From Sipunculus nudus (taxonomy: Eukaryota; Annelida; Sipuncula; Golfingiida; Sipunculidae): a stretch of DNA of 64,000 nt. The position numbers were made by a program, and so were the translations under genes. This document shows, in pieces, positions 34,380 through 47,360 of this stretch. The notes below the pieces were generated by a model. The model did no database searches. It was given only the letters and a program-made list of their open reading frames with translations, and was not told the DNA's origin. The stretch's first letter is position 1; each line of letters begins with the position of its first letter. The stretch lies in contig CM049316.1 of the NCBI GenBank assembly GCA_026874595.1, positions 64,647,176-64,711,175 on the forward strand, read 5' to 3'.

Positions 34380-34940
34380 CACCTGAAGGGGAGGTACTGA
34401 GACCATGTGCTGGGGTGGTTTTATTGGGAAACATTCGTATAAAGCAAAAATGAACTGACAGTGTGAAAGAACAGGCATAATATTGCTCTTGATTATGTTC
34501 CTTAAATGAATTGTTCCTTGTGTAATATATCCGACCCTCCAGAAAATTTGATCAAAGTATGTTCAGAACATTTTCGCGTGGAGTTGATGACAGACAAAGA
34601 AAAGAACCAAGGATAAAACATAACAAATCTCACAACCTGTCGGAGGTTTAATAAAGTTGAGAAAATAGACATGCCAAGTTACTCGGTGGCTGATCCAGGA
34701 TTTGGAAAAGGTCGGGTCCAACCAAGGAAGGTCTTTGGGTCCTGGGAGCGGGTCGGCTGCCTGGGCCGCAAAAAAAAACTTTAAACCTCTTAGAAAAAGA
34801 TTGCGGCTGCTGAAAAGGGATGGGTTCAGAACCTCCTGCCCGCTCCCTCAGGATCTCTTTCTATATACTCAGGCGATGGTATAAACTGACGAGAGCTTGA
34901 TAGTCAAGACATGAGCGTTAGTTTTACTTCTTCTTCAGAA
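34380..34940. other. Unassigned; degenerate GATCCAGGATTT end at 34685
   Basis: GGTGGCTGATCCAGGATTTG (about 34685) resembles the MITE terminus at 25194. The GC-rich stretch that follows (34713-34770) and CCCTCAGGATCT near 34846 might be the rest of such an element, but the ends cannot be confirmed. Confidence 0.3.
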
Positions 34941-34945
34941 ATCGC

Positions 34946-35140
34946 TCAAAAACTTTGGCTCGGGGGCTGCATTTCAGATCTCATTGTTATAGAGTTTTGT
35001 TTCATTTGTTCCAAGATAAAGCTAATTTTACCAAGTAGGCCGTTTAAATTCTCTCTTTTCTTCTCTGCAACATCAGTTTTATTTTGTTTGTAAAAGAGGT
35101 CAACGCAAGCTTTGTAACAACCCCAGGCACGTGGCTCCAT
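34946..35140 (-). CDS. Candidate small ORF or exon, unknown function
   Basis: Read on the minus strand from ATG at 35140 the frame gives MEPRAWGCYKACVDLFYKQN, then KTDVAEKKRENLNGLLGKIS, then FILEQMKQNSITM and a stop (about 64 residues). Composition is balanced and helix-prone, with no repeat origin, so it reads more like coding sequence than most frames here. No domain is recognised. A second minus-strand candidate lies 0.7 kb upstream at 35856-36122. Confidence 0.25.
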   Translation of the reverse strand: MEPRAWGCYKACVDLFYKQNKTDVAEKKRENLNGLLGKISFILEQMKQNSITMRSEMQPPSQSF

Positions 35141-35855
35141 TGCGTTCAATGTCCATGAATATAAAGCAAACTATTGAAAGATTCGTGATTCGAATAAAAT
35201 TGACTGATACTCTTTCTCCATGGACCGTACACAGTGGCTTCATTTTCTCTTTTTAGAAGTCAAAAACAGTTCTGATACATTGTCCAGGAAAACCAAAAAG
35301 AAGTGGATTTCTTATGCAAACCGCCTTCGTTTTTTATTACTGTTTTATCGAGACACGTATGTTTAGTCAGAAGAAGCATTTGTTACAGTAAACGTGTAAA
35401 ATTAATCAATTTGTAAATAAATGAAATGCCATTTAAATCGTTGTTATCTTATAACAATAGTATTTCATTCTTTGTTTTACATTTCATTCAATCTGTCATA
35501 TAAACCGATTGATTTTCAGTCAATCTGAAATTTACACTCATTTTGTTAATTGCTTGAATGAATGTATATCATATCTGTGCATCGGAAGGTAGATAAAAAA
35601 ACTACATTTTTTATTTAAAAAAAGATATGCTTGGTGAGGGTCAATAGCAAATGCTGCAACCTCTTAGTTTTCTGGCCTGTAGAGCCCTTTGTCAAGAATG
35701 CGCTGCTGGTGATAAGCGCATGTTATAACTTTATCCATTCCATCAGACGCTACCTCCATATTCTGCCGATTTTGATGATTAAAAAATAAATTTGTCAGAC
35801 TTCTAAACATTGTAAGGATTCTCTGATAAGGTTGTACATCACAAAGCCCAAATTT

Positions 35856-36150
35856 CTATTTCGTGAGCTTTCTTTTCACCATCGTCTTTTTGCTAGGCGA
35901 CATGACATCATGAATTGATCCCTTGTGGTTTCTGGTAATGTTATCAAGAACATTTTCAAGACCATTCAACCAGCGTCTCAAACGTGCGTTGTCTTGATCC
36001 AGAGCTTGGCCTACTTTGGTCACCCAGCGTAACAGAATAATCTCAGATATTGGACCAGGCATGTATCGGATGCTTTCGGAGCTTCGAAAAAAATTGTGAC
36101 AGATCAGGTATAGGTGATCCAAGGTCGGCTTATCACGCTGCGTATGTACG
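35856..36150 (-). CDS. Candidate ORF or terminal exon, unknown function
   Basis: On the minus strand the frame is open from an in-frame stop near 36155 to TAG at 35856, including KPTLDHLYLICHNFFRSSES, PISEIILLRWVTKVGQALDQ and NARLRRWLNGLENVLDNITR, and ends in a lysine-rich tail (PSKKTMVKRKLTK). It looks like globular coding sequence, but I do not recognise the family, and the only in-frame ATG near the start is internal. It could be an exon of a host gene or part of a mobile-element protein. Confidence 0.3.
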
Positions 36151-36159
36151 TCACGTCAA

Positions 36160-37639
36160 GAGGTATCTTTCGGTGAGTTATATCCTATTTATAAACTAGA
36201 TGACTTATTCTTCCTTTAGCCTCCCACAAATGTTCCTTTTATTGAGTTAATTCTCTGCTTGACACGAATCACTACGAATCGTCAAATGGATCAAGTTTAA
36301 GACCGCCAACGTAGTTCATTACTGATATGTCGCAAGAGCGTAGATCTGTTCAGCCATATTTCTTTCTGAATTAACTATATGGAATCCAAACATATGAGAG
36401 TATTATTTTGCTGTTAGAAAATCACCACATTTATCTGATTTTCCTCTGAGGTAAATTAAGGTTAGCTTTAGTACATTGTATAAAAATTATCAATATTTAT
36501 ATATGTAATATTTTTTCTCGTTACTGCCTGTGCAACAACGGGAAACGAGCCAGTGTCATTCGACTTGTTTTAGGTTTTCCGCTCCATGGGTTAGAACCAG
36601 CGTTTTTAGAACCTTTTTGCGGTAGCTAAAAAAAACCCTTAAATATCTGATTCCTGTTGATATGTTACCTATACCGCGTTCGGTCGCTGATAGGACCGTT
36701 CTGACCTGTCCTGTGCAATGAATGAGACGAGAATCATCTGCAGCGGGACCCTCAATCGCGCATAATGAAAGGAAAAATACACCAAATCTGAACTGTTAAG
36801 GCTTGATAATTTACTGCAATGGAAACATCAAATAGTAAATGACATTATGTTGGCTTAATACAGCTTCTTATAATACAGTATTTATGATAATTCCCTTAAA
36901 TATTAGACATGTATAGAGTATTATCTTGTCATTTATAAGGCATCACATCTTAACCCCATTACATGGCGGCCACAAAGAAGCATATGTGTCGTTCAAGTGA
37001 AGGCCTGTAATGATGAAGGATTTAAGGGAGTTTAAAGTGCGCACTCAAACAGCGTGTATCATGATATTAAATAAAACCATATTTGACCCTTGGTGTGTAT
37101 TATGTCACGAAATAAAACTTGCTTTCGGTCATTCCGTTCCTAGTTTGCACGAGTGCCTGCAGATAAATCATTGGTTCTCTCGTCCACGACGTTGTTTGAA
37201 TGTTACTTGTGGAAGGAATGTCAACTTGTGACCAAGACAACGTTCTCAAGAATGTGACTCAAGATATACAGATAAAAAATTTGAACCCAATACGATGAAG
37301 ATGTATTATAGTTTGTTGTGCTCAGCATTAGAGTCCATACTATTGCCTAGAAAGCTAATATTTTCTCCGAATTTCCAAATTATAAAATTAAAATCCAACT
37401 TTATCACTGACTCAAGTCACATTTATATTTTTTATTGAAACCTGGAAAACAAACAAAAGAAAAACAATCGGTATTTTCTGAGAGAGCATGTATATAGAGT
37501 GATTATTTAAACCCCATACGGCATAGGCATTTCCTCAATGTTCCTGTCGGCTTGTATTTAATCTCACTAATAAATAAAACTCGCAAGAATGGCTCCCTTG
37601 AAAAAACCATAGCAGACGATCGTTATCCGCGATGCGCAT
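36160..37639. other. No feature recognised
   Basis: AT-rich. The 73-residue frame at 37010-37231 is open but has no supporting features. Confidence 0.35.
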
Positions 37640-37644
37640 GCTCG

Positions 37645-37915
37645 TGAAAATGGCGCATTAGGCCACACTGCGCAGACTCGGATCTGCTGTCAATGGAATT
37701 TTTGCAGTCAAAATCTGACACCCACAATGCACCAGGGGCTTCTGAATACACCAGCGGTGAGGTTATAAATGTAGTGAACAGGACAATATAATCCGTTCCA
37801 GTGTGCAGGATAAAAATTGCTTCAAAGGAAAGTACATAAACAAAGTGTTTTCGTGGTAAGGACATTACGGAATATGTAAATAGAAGGTGTTTCTTTGAAA
37901 TGTACGTTTTGACGT
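37645..37915 (-). repeat. Dispersed repeat family R5, copy 1 (inverted relative to 56.7 kb)
   Basis: Read on the minus strand it contains ACATTTCAAAGAAACACCTT, GTAATGTCCTTACCACGAAA, GGTGCATTGTGGGTGTCAGA, TTTTGACTGCA and GATCCGAGTCTGCGCAGTGT. All are collinear with the plus strand at 56688-56985. The open minus-strand frame of about 100 residues here is not conserved in the other copy, so it is not a gene. Confidence 0.75.
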
Positions 37916-37949
37916 TAGACAGTTGCGACAAGTGGTCGCGGCCGTCCTA

Positions 37950-40700
37950 CAGTACCTAAGCAAAAGAGATTTTTTTTAGTAAGGGTGAGGAATGGGCTTT
38001 AAGTAACTAGAAAGTGACGATGCCAGTGTCCCCCAGTTTGAAGACGTGTCACCAAAGACATATTGTTTGTGTGACGTTATATAAAACCCATTACCTGTGG
38101 ATGGCTTCATAAAATCAACCATCTTCCTTACTTCTTTGAAAAAAAAAAATTAGTTGGTTGTGTCGTCTGTTTGAAAGTGATAAGGAGCCATTGTGAAAAC
38201 TTAAAAGAATATCGGAAATGGAGTATTTTGTATCAAGGCCCTAGTCTATTTTTTCATGGACCTGTGACTGTCAGGAGTATTACATTTGGAAGCCCTATGT
38301 TTGTTGATCATGCTGAACAGCTATATGCTAGTTAATGCCCCATTGTTGTGATTATCGCATTATGGTAATCAAAGGGACCTGTCAGTGTTGCAGCTGACAC
38401 CAAAAAATAAATAAAAAGAGAACATTTCAAAAGAAGCGGGGCGCCAGGATGCTAGATAGATATATATATAGGTGCCGATGACCGGGAAGCCATTCACGCT
38501 CTCGAGTCGCTTTGATAGTCCACTGGCATGTAACTTTCGACGTCTAGAAATTAACCACCGGAATAATTTAATAAACTTTCACCGCCTTTGTAAAGGGTTG
38601 TTCTATTGTCACCCATTTTGTCTAACCTTCTTTGTCTATCCATTTTTCTTTGTATGTTTACCTAAAAAGTTTGTCTATTATGTTTGTCATGTTAAAGGAA
38701 CGAGTTCATTAAGCCTCCGCACGTATGGAGGTGCAGTTTATCTTGTTTTATAAGGTTTTTTTTTTCTGAAAAAATGTTTGAGTGTAATGTTCTGTGGGTG
38801 GATTTTTTTAGGTCCCCAAGAATGCAAAACCACAATCAAAAAATTTCTTTCTACCACTTTGAACTTTTTTATTCTTATTTTTTCGTTTTTGTGAAAAAGC
38901 GGGTATTTTTAATCAAAAAGTGGAAGCTTTGCTCACTCCATGTATATAGGCTGGAGATCTTTAATTTAACAGCACAGAATTGTGCTACTGATTTAAACGG
39001 ACAAATTACGGGACCCAAACGGATATGAAGTAATGATGGGTAGCAGAAACAGGCAATGGCGTGTCCAATTCAGTTCCATGAATGAATAAACGGGATTTTA
39101 CAGGAAGGCCCTGCTGTCCTACAAGACAGCCTGTAGCCATCGTCGTTGTGCGGTATTCCTATTACTGTAGTTAAAAACATATTTGTGTGTGTGTGTCGGG
39201 GTGGGGGGGGGGAGAATTCGCGATTTTCCCCCTTTTCAATGTTTCGCGAGTGTTCCATTTTCGCGAGCTCACAATACAAAATTAGGTTTCAAGTACAGCA
39301 GTGTACTTTAAACACTTTATAGACAAGCCTCTCCCACAGGGTATTTATTCCTTGCTAGATATGTAGGTAGATACAAGAAAGATTGTTTTCAGTAGTTAGA
39401 TATAGTAAGCAGCCGTGTCCTGTGATCGGTCATATGTAATACCCATATATAAGGTAATTAAGTGATCTATCATGTACAAATGTAATAGCCAATCAAACGC
39501 CTTCCTACTTGTCCTAAAAGTATAATTATCCAATGACCCGTGTGTAAAAGGTCACGTGGGTCCATCTGAATTTACCCCTGACTAACCATTAATCAGTGCG
39601 GTAAGTTCAACCCTGACTGGCAAACATACATTTGTGAATTCATTTTATCACATAATATATGCACGAAATATTATTAACAAAAAAGGAATTTTTTTTACAC
39701 GATGGAGACGGATACACAAATAGATACACAGACAAAAGTGAAAGGTGTTGTATGTCTACATTATTAAAAATAGCTTGAGAAAAACTTGCTTACTTTCATG
39801 AGAGACTTGAAATAACTCAGGTTTAAAAAAAATATGATCTTTGTTTTATTTTAACACTCAAATATATTTTAAGGATCTTTCAGTTTCACTGAACGCATGC
39901 CGTGTGATTCAAAACTTTCTTAGCTGTAAAATTATGTATAATTTGAATCGTCAAGTCTGTCAAAATAAGATTTTGAGAGGGCTCAGATAGTCACCGTGCA
40001 ACCGTAATGCTTTTGGTTAAAAGAAAACTATTTCTTCTATTTTCCGATCACCGGATGAAAAGGAATTTAACATAAAATAAAAACAGGCGCCATCTTGAAA
40101 CTTGGTCCGCTGTTTTGAAGAAGAAAAACAATAATTCCGCATTTTAAAATAAAATTGGATCTTCGATCGAATCGTAAGAATGTTACAGTAATCAATTTAT
40201 ATCGTGAAACTTAATCACATTTGAGAATCAAATCCATGAAAATATTTTATTTGATATAATCACGCCATCCAGTATGTGCTTAATATATCCATTTATTTGT
40301 AACGGTCCACTGGGTTACGCATATAAGAAGTCCGTGAAAGGTTTTTGAGGATCAGTCACTAAATCACAGAACATCATCTGCTGAGACAGGCGATGTATTC
40401 AAAACTATACCTTACAAAAAAAATAACCAGACCAATCAGCCGATGGAATATTATGAAGTATGTAGTCAGAGAATAATAAATTATGCAGTGTGCATGCACC
40501 AATTGTTTTTCTCTTTTCCGGGCGAGTAGATCCATTGTCAATAAAAAAGTGCACTTACACTTTTACATATATAAATCATCTCTAACATAAATGGGTGGTA
40601 GGATGCCCAAGGCGAGGGGAGTATCCAGAATTAAGATGAGGGGATGTGAAGGGATTTTGGGATACCCCCTGTGCAAATTAATATATTTGCAGACACACGT
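37950..40700. other. No gene recognised; G10 run at 39203
   Basis: AT-rich with T-rich runs. GTGGGTGGATTTTTTTAGG.CC near 38797 is echoed at 43830 (GTGGGTGGATTTTTATACG), perhaps a short shared repeat. A (GT)7 followed by G-rich sequence lies at 39185-39212. Confidence 0.35.
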
Positions 40701-40717
40701 ATACATAAACTCTTACA

Positions 40718-40790
40718 CTACCACCCCCACACACACACACATATGTTTGTTACATATATATATATATATATAAATATATATATATATATT
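40718..40790. repeat. (CA)n and (TA)n microsatellites
   Basis: ACACACACACAC at 40728-40741 followed by interrupted AT repeats to about 40790. Confidence 0.9.
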
Positions 40791-40799
40791 CTTTTATAA

Positions 40800-43680
40800 A
40801 AACGTATTTGTGTGTCAATCAAAATTTAAGTTAATTTAGTAATCATAAGTATCCAATATTATCTTCAATTATGTCATGAAAAAATCAGAAGTAAATGTTA
40901 CAAATGAAAGGAAGCATTTGAAATCATATGCAAACATGACCTATTTTCAATGATTTAAAATCTGTTTCCATTCTATAATATTCACCAGCGGACATTTAGG
41001 GCTGGAATTAGAGATAACTCTATACCCACTGCTGCATGCTAGGTCAAATGCATAAGTTGCGTGGTCCCCTGCGCCACCTCCTGTCTATATATAGCCGTCC
41101 TAGCTCCGTCGTTCAAGTGAAGTTATAATATGCACTCATAGTCATTGGCAACAAGAACACATATGCGACCCTCACCAAATTAATCAATGGCTGTAACATA
41201 CCATTTGTTTCACCATCTCATTATTTAGTGCTTATATAAAAAAAAGACAACAATTCATGATTTCAATAATTTATGTGGTAAATAAATGGTAGCATGGTAG
41301 GCAGGATGGTTCGCTTAACTATAACATGTACCGGATATTTATTCAAAGTTTAAGACCAATTTTGATTTTGTAAACGCGTGCGTAGAGCATTAGATTATAT
41401 GAACTACTTTTACTATTTTATATGTATCTCCTCTGAGACATTGATTTTAAAATAATGGTTGACAGACCATATTCCGTAAAACTGTTAAGCAGGCATTTAA
41501 GAATTGCAAACATATCTTATTTAAACGGCTGTTTTATGGAATTTTTTACTTATCATGTCCAGGGATATATTGGTACTTTATAAGCTGAAGGGTGCTGTTT
41601 AGTTTATTAGAAAATACCCTTACGTTAAAAAGTGGGAGACATTAAACATTCCATTCTTCTTTAAATATTTCACTGGAGGCAATCTCATTTTAATATGGAA
41701 TAAAACATTTACCTGAAACAATATAAACACCGAGAAGTAAACCTTTACATTTTTCAATGTGAGGAATGCCACCTCTAAAGTGTTTCATTTTCTTCGTAAT
41801 TATTAAAAATACATTCTTCATCTTGAGGATTTTATACTTTTTGTATTCTAAAATTATATAAGATTTATGAGATTTATTGCATTACGTTAACATATATTTC
41901 AATCTAAATAACCTGGGAAAAAATCGCACGCCCAGAAGTATTTTAGAAGTATTTCATGAACCGTTTCTTCATATTTTCGACTTGATGTCCCTCACATCAT
42001 CCTGAAAAAGGAAAAAAAAAACAATAATTTTACCAGATTTAATATCTGACAAAGCTTAAACTTTAAGAAACAATTCTATAAAATTAAATGAAAAAATTTC
42101 TTCATAAACGTCATAAGTTATGTTAACGAGGACTTAATCTTCACCGCCCTGAGGTCTCGGATATATAGCAACATTCTTCGAATACGACTTATGTAGTATA
42201 ATTTTTCTGGGGCCTTTTTGAGACCATCATACAATGAGCTGAGATTAAACTCGATTAAATTTGTATGAAGAAGATTTCGCAACTTCGCGCAACAGATATA
42301 CCCCCCACCCAATCGTATTAATTATAATGCCGTTATATTTTGCAAATTATTGATCTTGATTCATTTTAATTATTCAAACCAATATGCATTTTTTTATTAA
42401 CCAACACAATACTTATCAGGCTATATGTCCCCGTTTAAAAAATGTGATTATTGCAAATTAGTATTATCAGAATATATGAATTTAAATAAAGAAATAATAT
42501 CTTTCAAGAAGATAAAATAATTAAATTTTGATTCGATTTCCTTTGTTATGTAGTGCTTATACCTGTTTATCAAACAAACTCTGTTATTATCATGCTTTTC
42601 ACTTATCAAAAACATACAAAAAAAAAGGAAAAAAAGGCCTCCCGCACTAATTTTAAAAAGTGCCTGTGGACCATTCCATTTTTTTGGCCTTACATAAAGA
42701 TCTTTTTATATATAAAAAATATCGGCGGCTTTACAACTGTACAACTTTTCTGCAAACAAAACTTTCTTTACTGATTAAAACTTTTTTTGAAACGGAGTCC
42801 ATGCGGGAAAAACAGTCAGGAAAAACAAGTAGTGAATTTGCGTGGGGGTGAATAACTAGGTAACCATCAGCATGGCCATGTCTTCAAACCTCCAACAAGG
42901 TGAATACGAATAGTGTTTTTCCATCTCTAAGAAACAATCAGCTGCATGAATTTCCTATTAGCTTTAATAATGGAGAGTAAAGAGAATCAATTGAGGATCT
43001 TGTTCATGTAAATGCAGGAGACAGAAGAAAAGAAGACCCCAATTTCCTTGTTTTGAGACGTAACGGGAGGCAGAAGCTGACCTGGTATTTAGCGACAGCG
43101 ACATGTGGTATTTTTCTTTTACATCAAAACACCTGGAAGAGTGGGATTTATTTGACAAAGAGCCGTAACGTCAGGTGGATTGACGGTTAACCTTTGCCGT
43201 TCCGCGCTTAACGACAGTAACATTTACACAGAGAGTGATCAGTATAGAATTAAATGCTGTAATTCATATGTTACCGGTGACACATGTTACATATGTTATT
43301 TTTTACGAATGAAAATTGTCCGCAAAGTCTGCCTTTTACTGACTGGCCAGATGTCTAGGTTATTTAAGTAATCAAACAACAGTTAATTTATTATATGTTT
43401 TATGTCATTTTTTATCAATTTTATTTTACAACAAATACTATTATTTTGACTAGTTTGATCTCTGTTTTTATAGTTTGCTCAATGGATGACGTCATTGCCA
43501 TAGATAAAGGCGAAGGTCGCCAAGTCGTATAAATGGGGTTACTCAAACAAGCAGCAAATTTGATAGTGCTAAATACCACGTGGGACCACGTATCGAACGC
43601 TAATTTCTACTTGTCTACTCGCATTTACCAAATATTACGCATGCAGAGCTAACGAATGCAGCATGATGCCGGGAGCGATA
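40800..43680. other. No gene recognised
   Basis: AT-rich DNA. CTATATATAGCC at 41088 is TATA-like but no downstream transcript can be supported. Several 60-75 residue frames (42118, 42553, 42964, 43180) look random. Confidence 0.35.
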
Positions 43681-43689
43681 CCATTATAT

Positions 43690-43765
43690 AGTAGGAGTGT
43701 AATGTATTGAAGAATCGATGCATTGAATTGCCCTCCATTAAATTTTAATCGATTATCCGGGTAAA
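43690..43765 (+). mobile_element. Fragment related to the ATCGATT-rich hAT-like elements
   Basis: TAGTAGGAGTGTAATGTATT followed by GAATCGATGCATTGAATTG and TTTTAATCGATTATCCGG resembles the start of the elements at 9849 and 45026. No second terminus or target duplication was found. Confidence 0.35.
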
Positions 43766-43799
43766 GAGAGGAGGCCTATAGATTCGGGTTGATGACTTT

Positions 43800-45017
43800 A
43801 TTTTTATATTAACATTTGGGTCATTTTTTGGTGGGTGGATTTTTATACGTCCTCGAGAGTGCAGCACCATTTTTTTTCAAGTTTTTTTTCTTATATACAT
43901 GTTTTTATCAGTCACTATAAACATTTTGAGACATATTGTTATAGCTCGTGCTTGTCAGCTAAGCGTCATTATCCATGGGTCAGTTGTTTCTGTGTTGATA
44001 GGGATATATATGCTTTTATTCTACGTTGGTCGTGTTATCATTCCGGATGTCTCATAAATATAATACATTTTATTTATCCTTGCACAATTCTTTAAAGTTT
44101 TTTTTTTTCATATTTTGATAGTTTTGTATTTGTCATGTGATTTTATCTGATTACCAACAATTCGTAATTTAAGATGTATCTATTTGAAAGAAATGCAATA
44201 ATTAGCAATAATCATTCAAGGGGAAAATCCCTTCATTTACGTAACCTATTTGTTAGATTAACTTAATTGTTCTAAGAGTGATGATGTATTTTACGTTCAT
44301 TAACTTTATAAAAATTGCAGTTATTAGTCCTACATTTGTCAGCCAGTTAACACTTCCAGTGAAATTCAGTTTCTTAATGACAGTCCCTAACATTACATCC
44401 TCTGGTATTTAAGGGGAAATCATGGGTTCCTTTACGCTACTGCCACGCATATTTAGGAAATTGCACTTAGGAAGCTCGCCATGTTGATGACCTCAAAGGA
44501 GCTCATTGAATAACAAGATTTCCAAATCATAATTGATTATTATTTTTAATATTGCCGACTCTGACGTCATCCTGCTTAAAGAAAATAATATCTCCCTTTT
44601 CAGGAACTTGATACAAGTGACAGGAAAGTAGTTCTGTTATTAGAGAAAACTGTCAATAAAAGCATAATTCGTGGAAAAACATCAAGTTGTCACGCTTATC
44701 CTTCCACTGGGTCTTTATTACTTGTGACCAGATATGAATTTCCTTTTCAATAAATGATAGCTCGAGGTATTTCTGAAGAAAAAAATGCCAGCTTGTAATA
44801 TATTAATAGAGTTAAAATGACAGATTCAAACGGACAGGTTTCCGCAAAGCTGACATGAAAATATACCAATTAACTAAACGGTGGCCGGCATAAAAAATAT
44901 TACAACCAACCGGTGCCGCTGTCATTTTATCAACTAACTCAAATATATCATTATAACAGCGTGTGTAGTTTTACTCTGCACTTGTACAGGAGATCACGAT
45001 TTTTATGGTTATATATA
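43800..45017. other. No feature recognised
   Basis: AT-rich, with T-rich runs near 44098. No supportable gene or repeat. Confidence 0.35.
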
Positions 45018-45025
45018 ATACATAT

Positions 45026-45471
45026 TAGTGCGTGGTGTGTTGATTAATCGATTATAAGATGATTGGTCGTTTTCTTTCATAATCGATTAAATCAATTGCA
45101 TTTTTGCATAATTTATCACCAGCGATTATGTATTTTAAGAAGTCATATTATCTCGATAAAATATTCTTAATCTGTCAGATGATATAAGAAAGACGTGCCA
45201 AAAACAGCGAACAGCATTAAAACTTAACCTTGTGCAATGAATAAAGTGCTGACAACCCTGCCATTACCTTGACCCTTCAACGTATGCCTACAAGTTAAAC
45301 TGTATATACTCGGTCGCTATCATATAATTCTATACAATTATATTTTTTTAATTATATTTCATGGTAATAATATAAATGGTTCGTAAAAAGATAATCCATT
45401 AATAATCGGTTATCAGTCGTGTTTTATCTTTCTATCATAGAATATGATTTTACAACCGATTCCTACCACTA
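45026..45471. mobile_element. 446-bp ATCGATT-rich hAT-like element with 8-bp target duplication
   Basis: Left end TAGTGCGTGGTGTGTTGATT. The reverse complement of the right end reads TAGTGGTAGGAATCGGTTG. ATACATAT (45018-45025) and ATACATTT (45472-45479) flank it, matching at 7 of 8 positions, the length typical of hAT insertions. AATCGATT-type words are concentrated at both ends. There is no transposase, so it would be non-autonomous. The copy starting at 9849 belongs to the same family. Confidence 0.6.
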
Positions 45472-45479
45472 ATACATTT

Positions 45480-46242
45480 AGCCTATAATGGCGATATATG
45501 GTGAAATCATGATGGTAGAGCCAATGTTATATTAATATATTGGTCGCAGGGGTAAACGCATGGTCAGTGATTCGTTGGTAGAGGCAATGTGTGGTAAATT
45601 AAATCACCTGTTCCGTTAGTTCCCGGGCCTGATTCAATTTCATACCCGGTTTACTTAGCTTTGGTTATGATTTTACGTCCATCGTCCATCTGGTCATGTA
45701 ACTCACGGAGTGTCGGATTGAAGATATACAGAAGGCCCTGGGTTCAGAGATCCTGGGAGGCCCAAATGAATTAGCACCTGATCATTTGAAGCATAAATCG
45801 TTCTCTACTCTTCAATGACAGTAGAACATTGTAGCATTGATAAAAAATTGTTAATAAATTTATAACTTTGACAAAAGCATGGAATAGATTACTTTGTATG
45901 TATAATTATACCAATTATAGTGAAATCGAGGATCCGTGCATTCGGTACTCCTATCAATATGTTTCTGGAGGCTCAAGGTGTGTTTCCAAGTGTGTATGCG
46001 AATATCCATGAACTGGCAGAAGTATATATATTTGTACGGTAGATCGAGCAGGCCTTCCACAAGAAGTTGGGGAAGTGACGTCATTTTACAATTTCACGCA
46101 GAACCTGTGCGTAAAATTCGCCGATTTTCATGCATATCCGCACATGCGTATACACTGACGAACACATGGAAACAACCTTGTTCAAAAATCTTATGTGCGA
46201 TTTTTCACGGATTAACGTATGGACGCGCACATGGAAACACCT
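45480..46242. other. No feature recognised
   Basis: No gene supported. The 152-codon plus-strand frame starting at 45936 runs into the SINE tail at 46243, so it is not a native protein. Confidence 0.4.
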
Positions 46243-46508
46243 CTTTAATGGGAAGCCCCACAGCCCTGTATCTCTCACAAACAAATGGGTCTGTGGGGGT
46301 TCCTCGATGTTATGACAATGAGCACACACCAATGAACCCCCAGTGGGGGAATCACCGGGCCTGGGCGACACTAAGATTCAAAGTAATACGATAGGAAGTG
46401 CTACCACCCTGTCACGTAGCCCAAAAATCGAAATTTGAAAATGCACATACTCAGATTACGAATTCAGAGAAAACAGTATCATATTATGGCGTTTGCCGCC
46501 CCAAAAAA
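46243..46508 (+). mobile_element. SINE copy 4, 5'-truncated
   Basis: Matches the body of the other copies from TTAATGGGAAG onward (TCTCACAAACAAATGGGTCT, GGGGGTTCCTCGATGTTATG, CGGGCCTGGGCGACACTAAG, ACGATAGGAAG, CACCCTGTCACGTAGCCC), with a degraded GGCGTTTGCC tail. The tRNA head with boxes A and B is missing, so this copy has no internal promoter. Confidence 0.82.
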
Positions 46509-47360
46509 TATATTTTTGAAATTTTGCGGCAATACATTAGTTTTTAGTCAAGATATATTTAAGTATATGTATGCTAATAATTCATATAAGATAATGGCAG
46601 AATGTTTATTAATTTTATCTTTTTTTTCAGGAGATCGAGTATCCATTGATAGTGGGGCCCCGGGTCGCATGCAGTGAAACAGCGTAACCCTAAGGGGTAG
46701 ATATATGTAATTCGGCATTCAGACAGATGCAGAACAAGATCTTTTTTTCTCGACATCTGCAATATCACGATTGATTTTGACTACTTTCAGAGCCGATTAC
46801 ATGATCATTGGACAAATTTGAATATTTGGACCTGGCGCTAAACAACTACCGCTATTGCAAAGTAAAATCCCACTCGGCAAACAAGCTGCATTTATATAAC
46901 GCAGATATCAATGCGGTAGACCTAGATGTGGCTCTGTATTATATAAAAACCCACAGGGCTCTGCCGTCATTTATCTAGTTGACGGAGAGCAAACAACTGT
47001 CTGTGCAGCACTTGTTGTGACCCTATAAATGTGTCGGATGCCTGTCCTAGTTAGCCGGCTCGATTGTTTCAGCCATCTTGCGCATGTGTTACACCATCAC
47101 TGCTAACATCATGGTCCATCCAGTTGAAATGTAATTAATGCACATCGCTGAAACAATTACGTGTGTAACCAGTGGTCCGGTCACGGAATCATTGTCAGAA
47201 AAAGGGGTGCGCAGACCATGCGCTCTGTCTGTAAGAAAAATTAGGTCAGAGGTCTGTTGCACTGACAAAGCCAAACCTGGGTCTAACCAATGCTGTATTT
47301 CATCATTTTCATACCCGAAATTTATTTTCTTTTTTTTTCTTTTGCCTCGAGATTCGTCTA
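46509..47360. other. No gene recognised; isolated TATA-like site
   Basis: ATTATATAAAAACCC at about 46937 would suit a TATA box, but no open frame or known RNA follows. Overlapping frames on both strands at 47089-47554 run into the LINE insertion and are not credible genes. Confidence 0.35.

Noticed and set aside
37623-37931. 102-residue minus-strand ORF as a gene
   Set aside because: It lies in repeat R5 and the frame is not maintained in the copy at 56.7 kb.
45936-46394. 152-residue plus-strand ORF
   Set aside because: Its second half is SINE sequence and the frame is not shared by the other SINE copies.
46930-46960. RNA polymerase II promoter at TATATAAAAA
   Set aside because: A TATA-like string alone is expected often in AT-rich DNA; no transcript can be proposed downstream.
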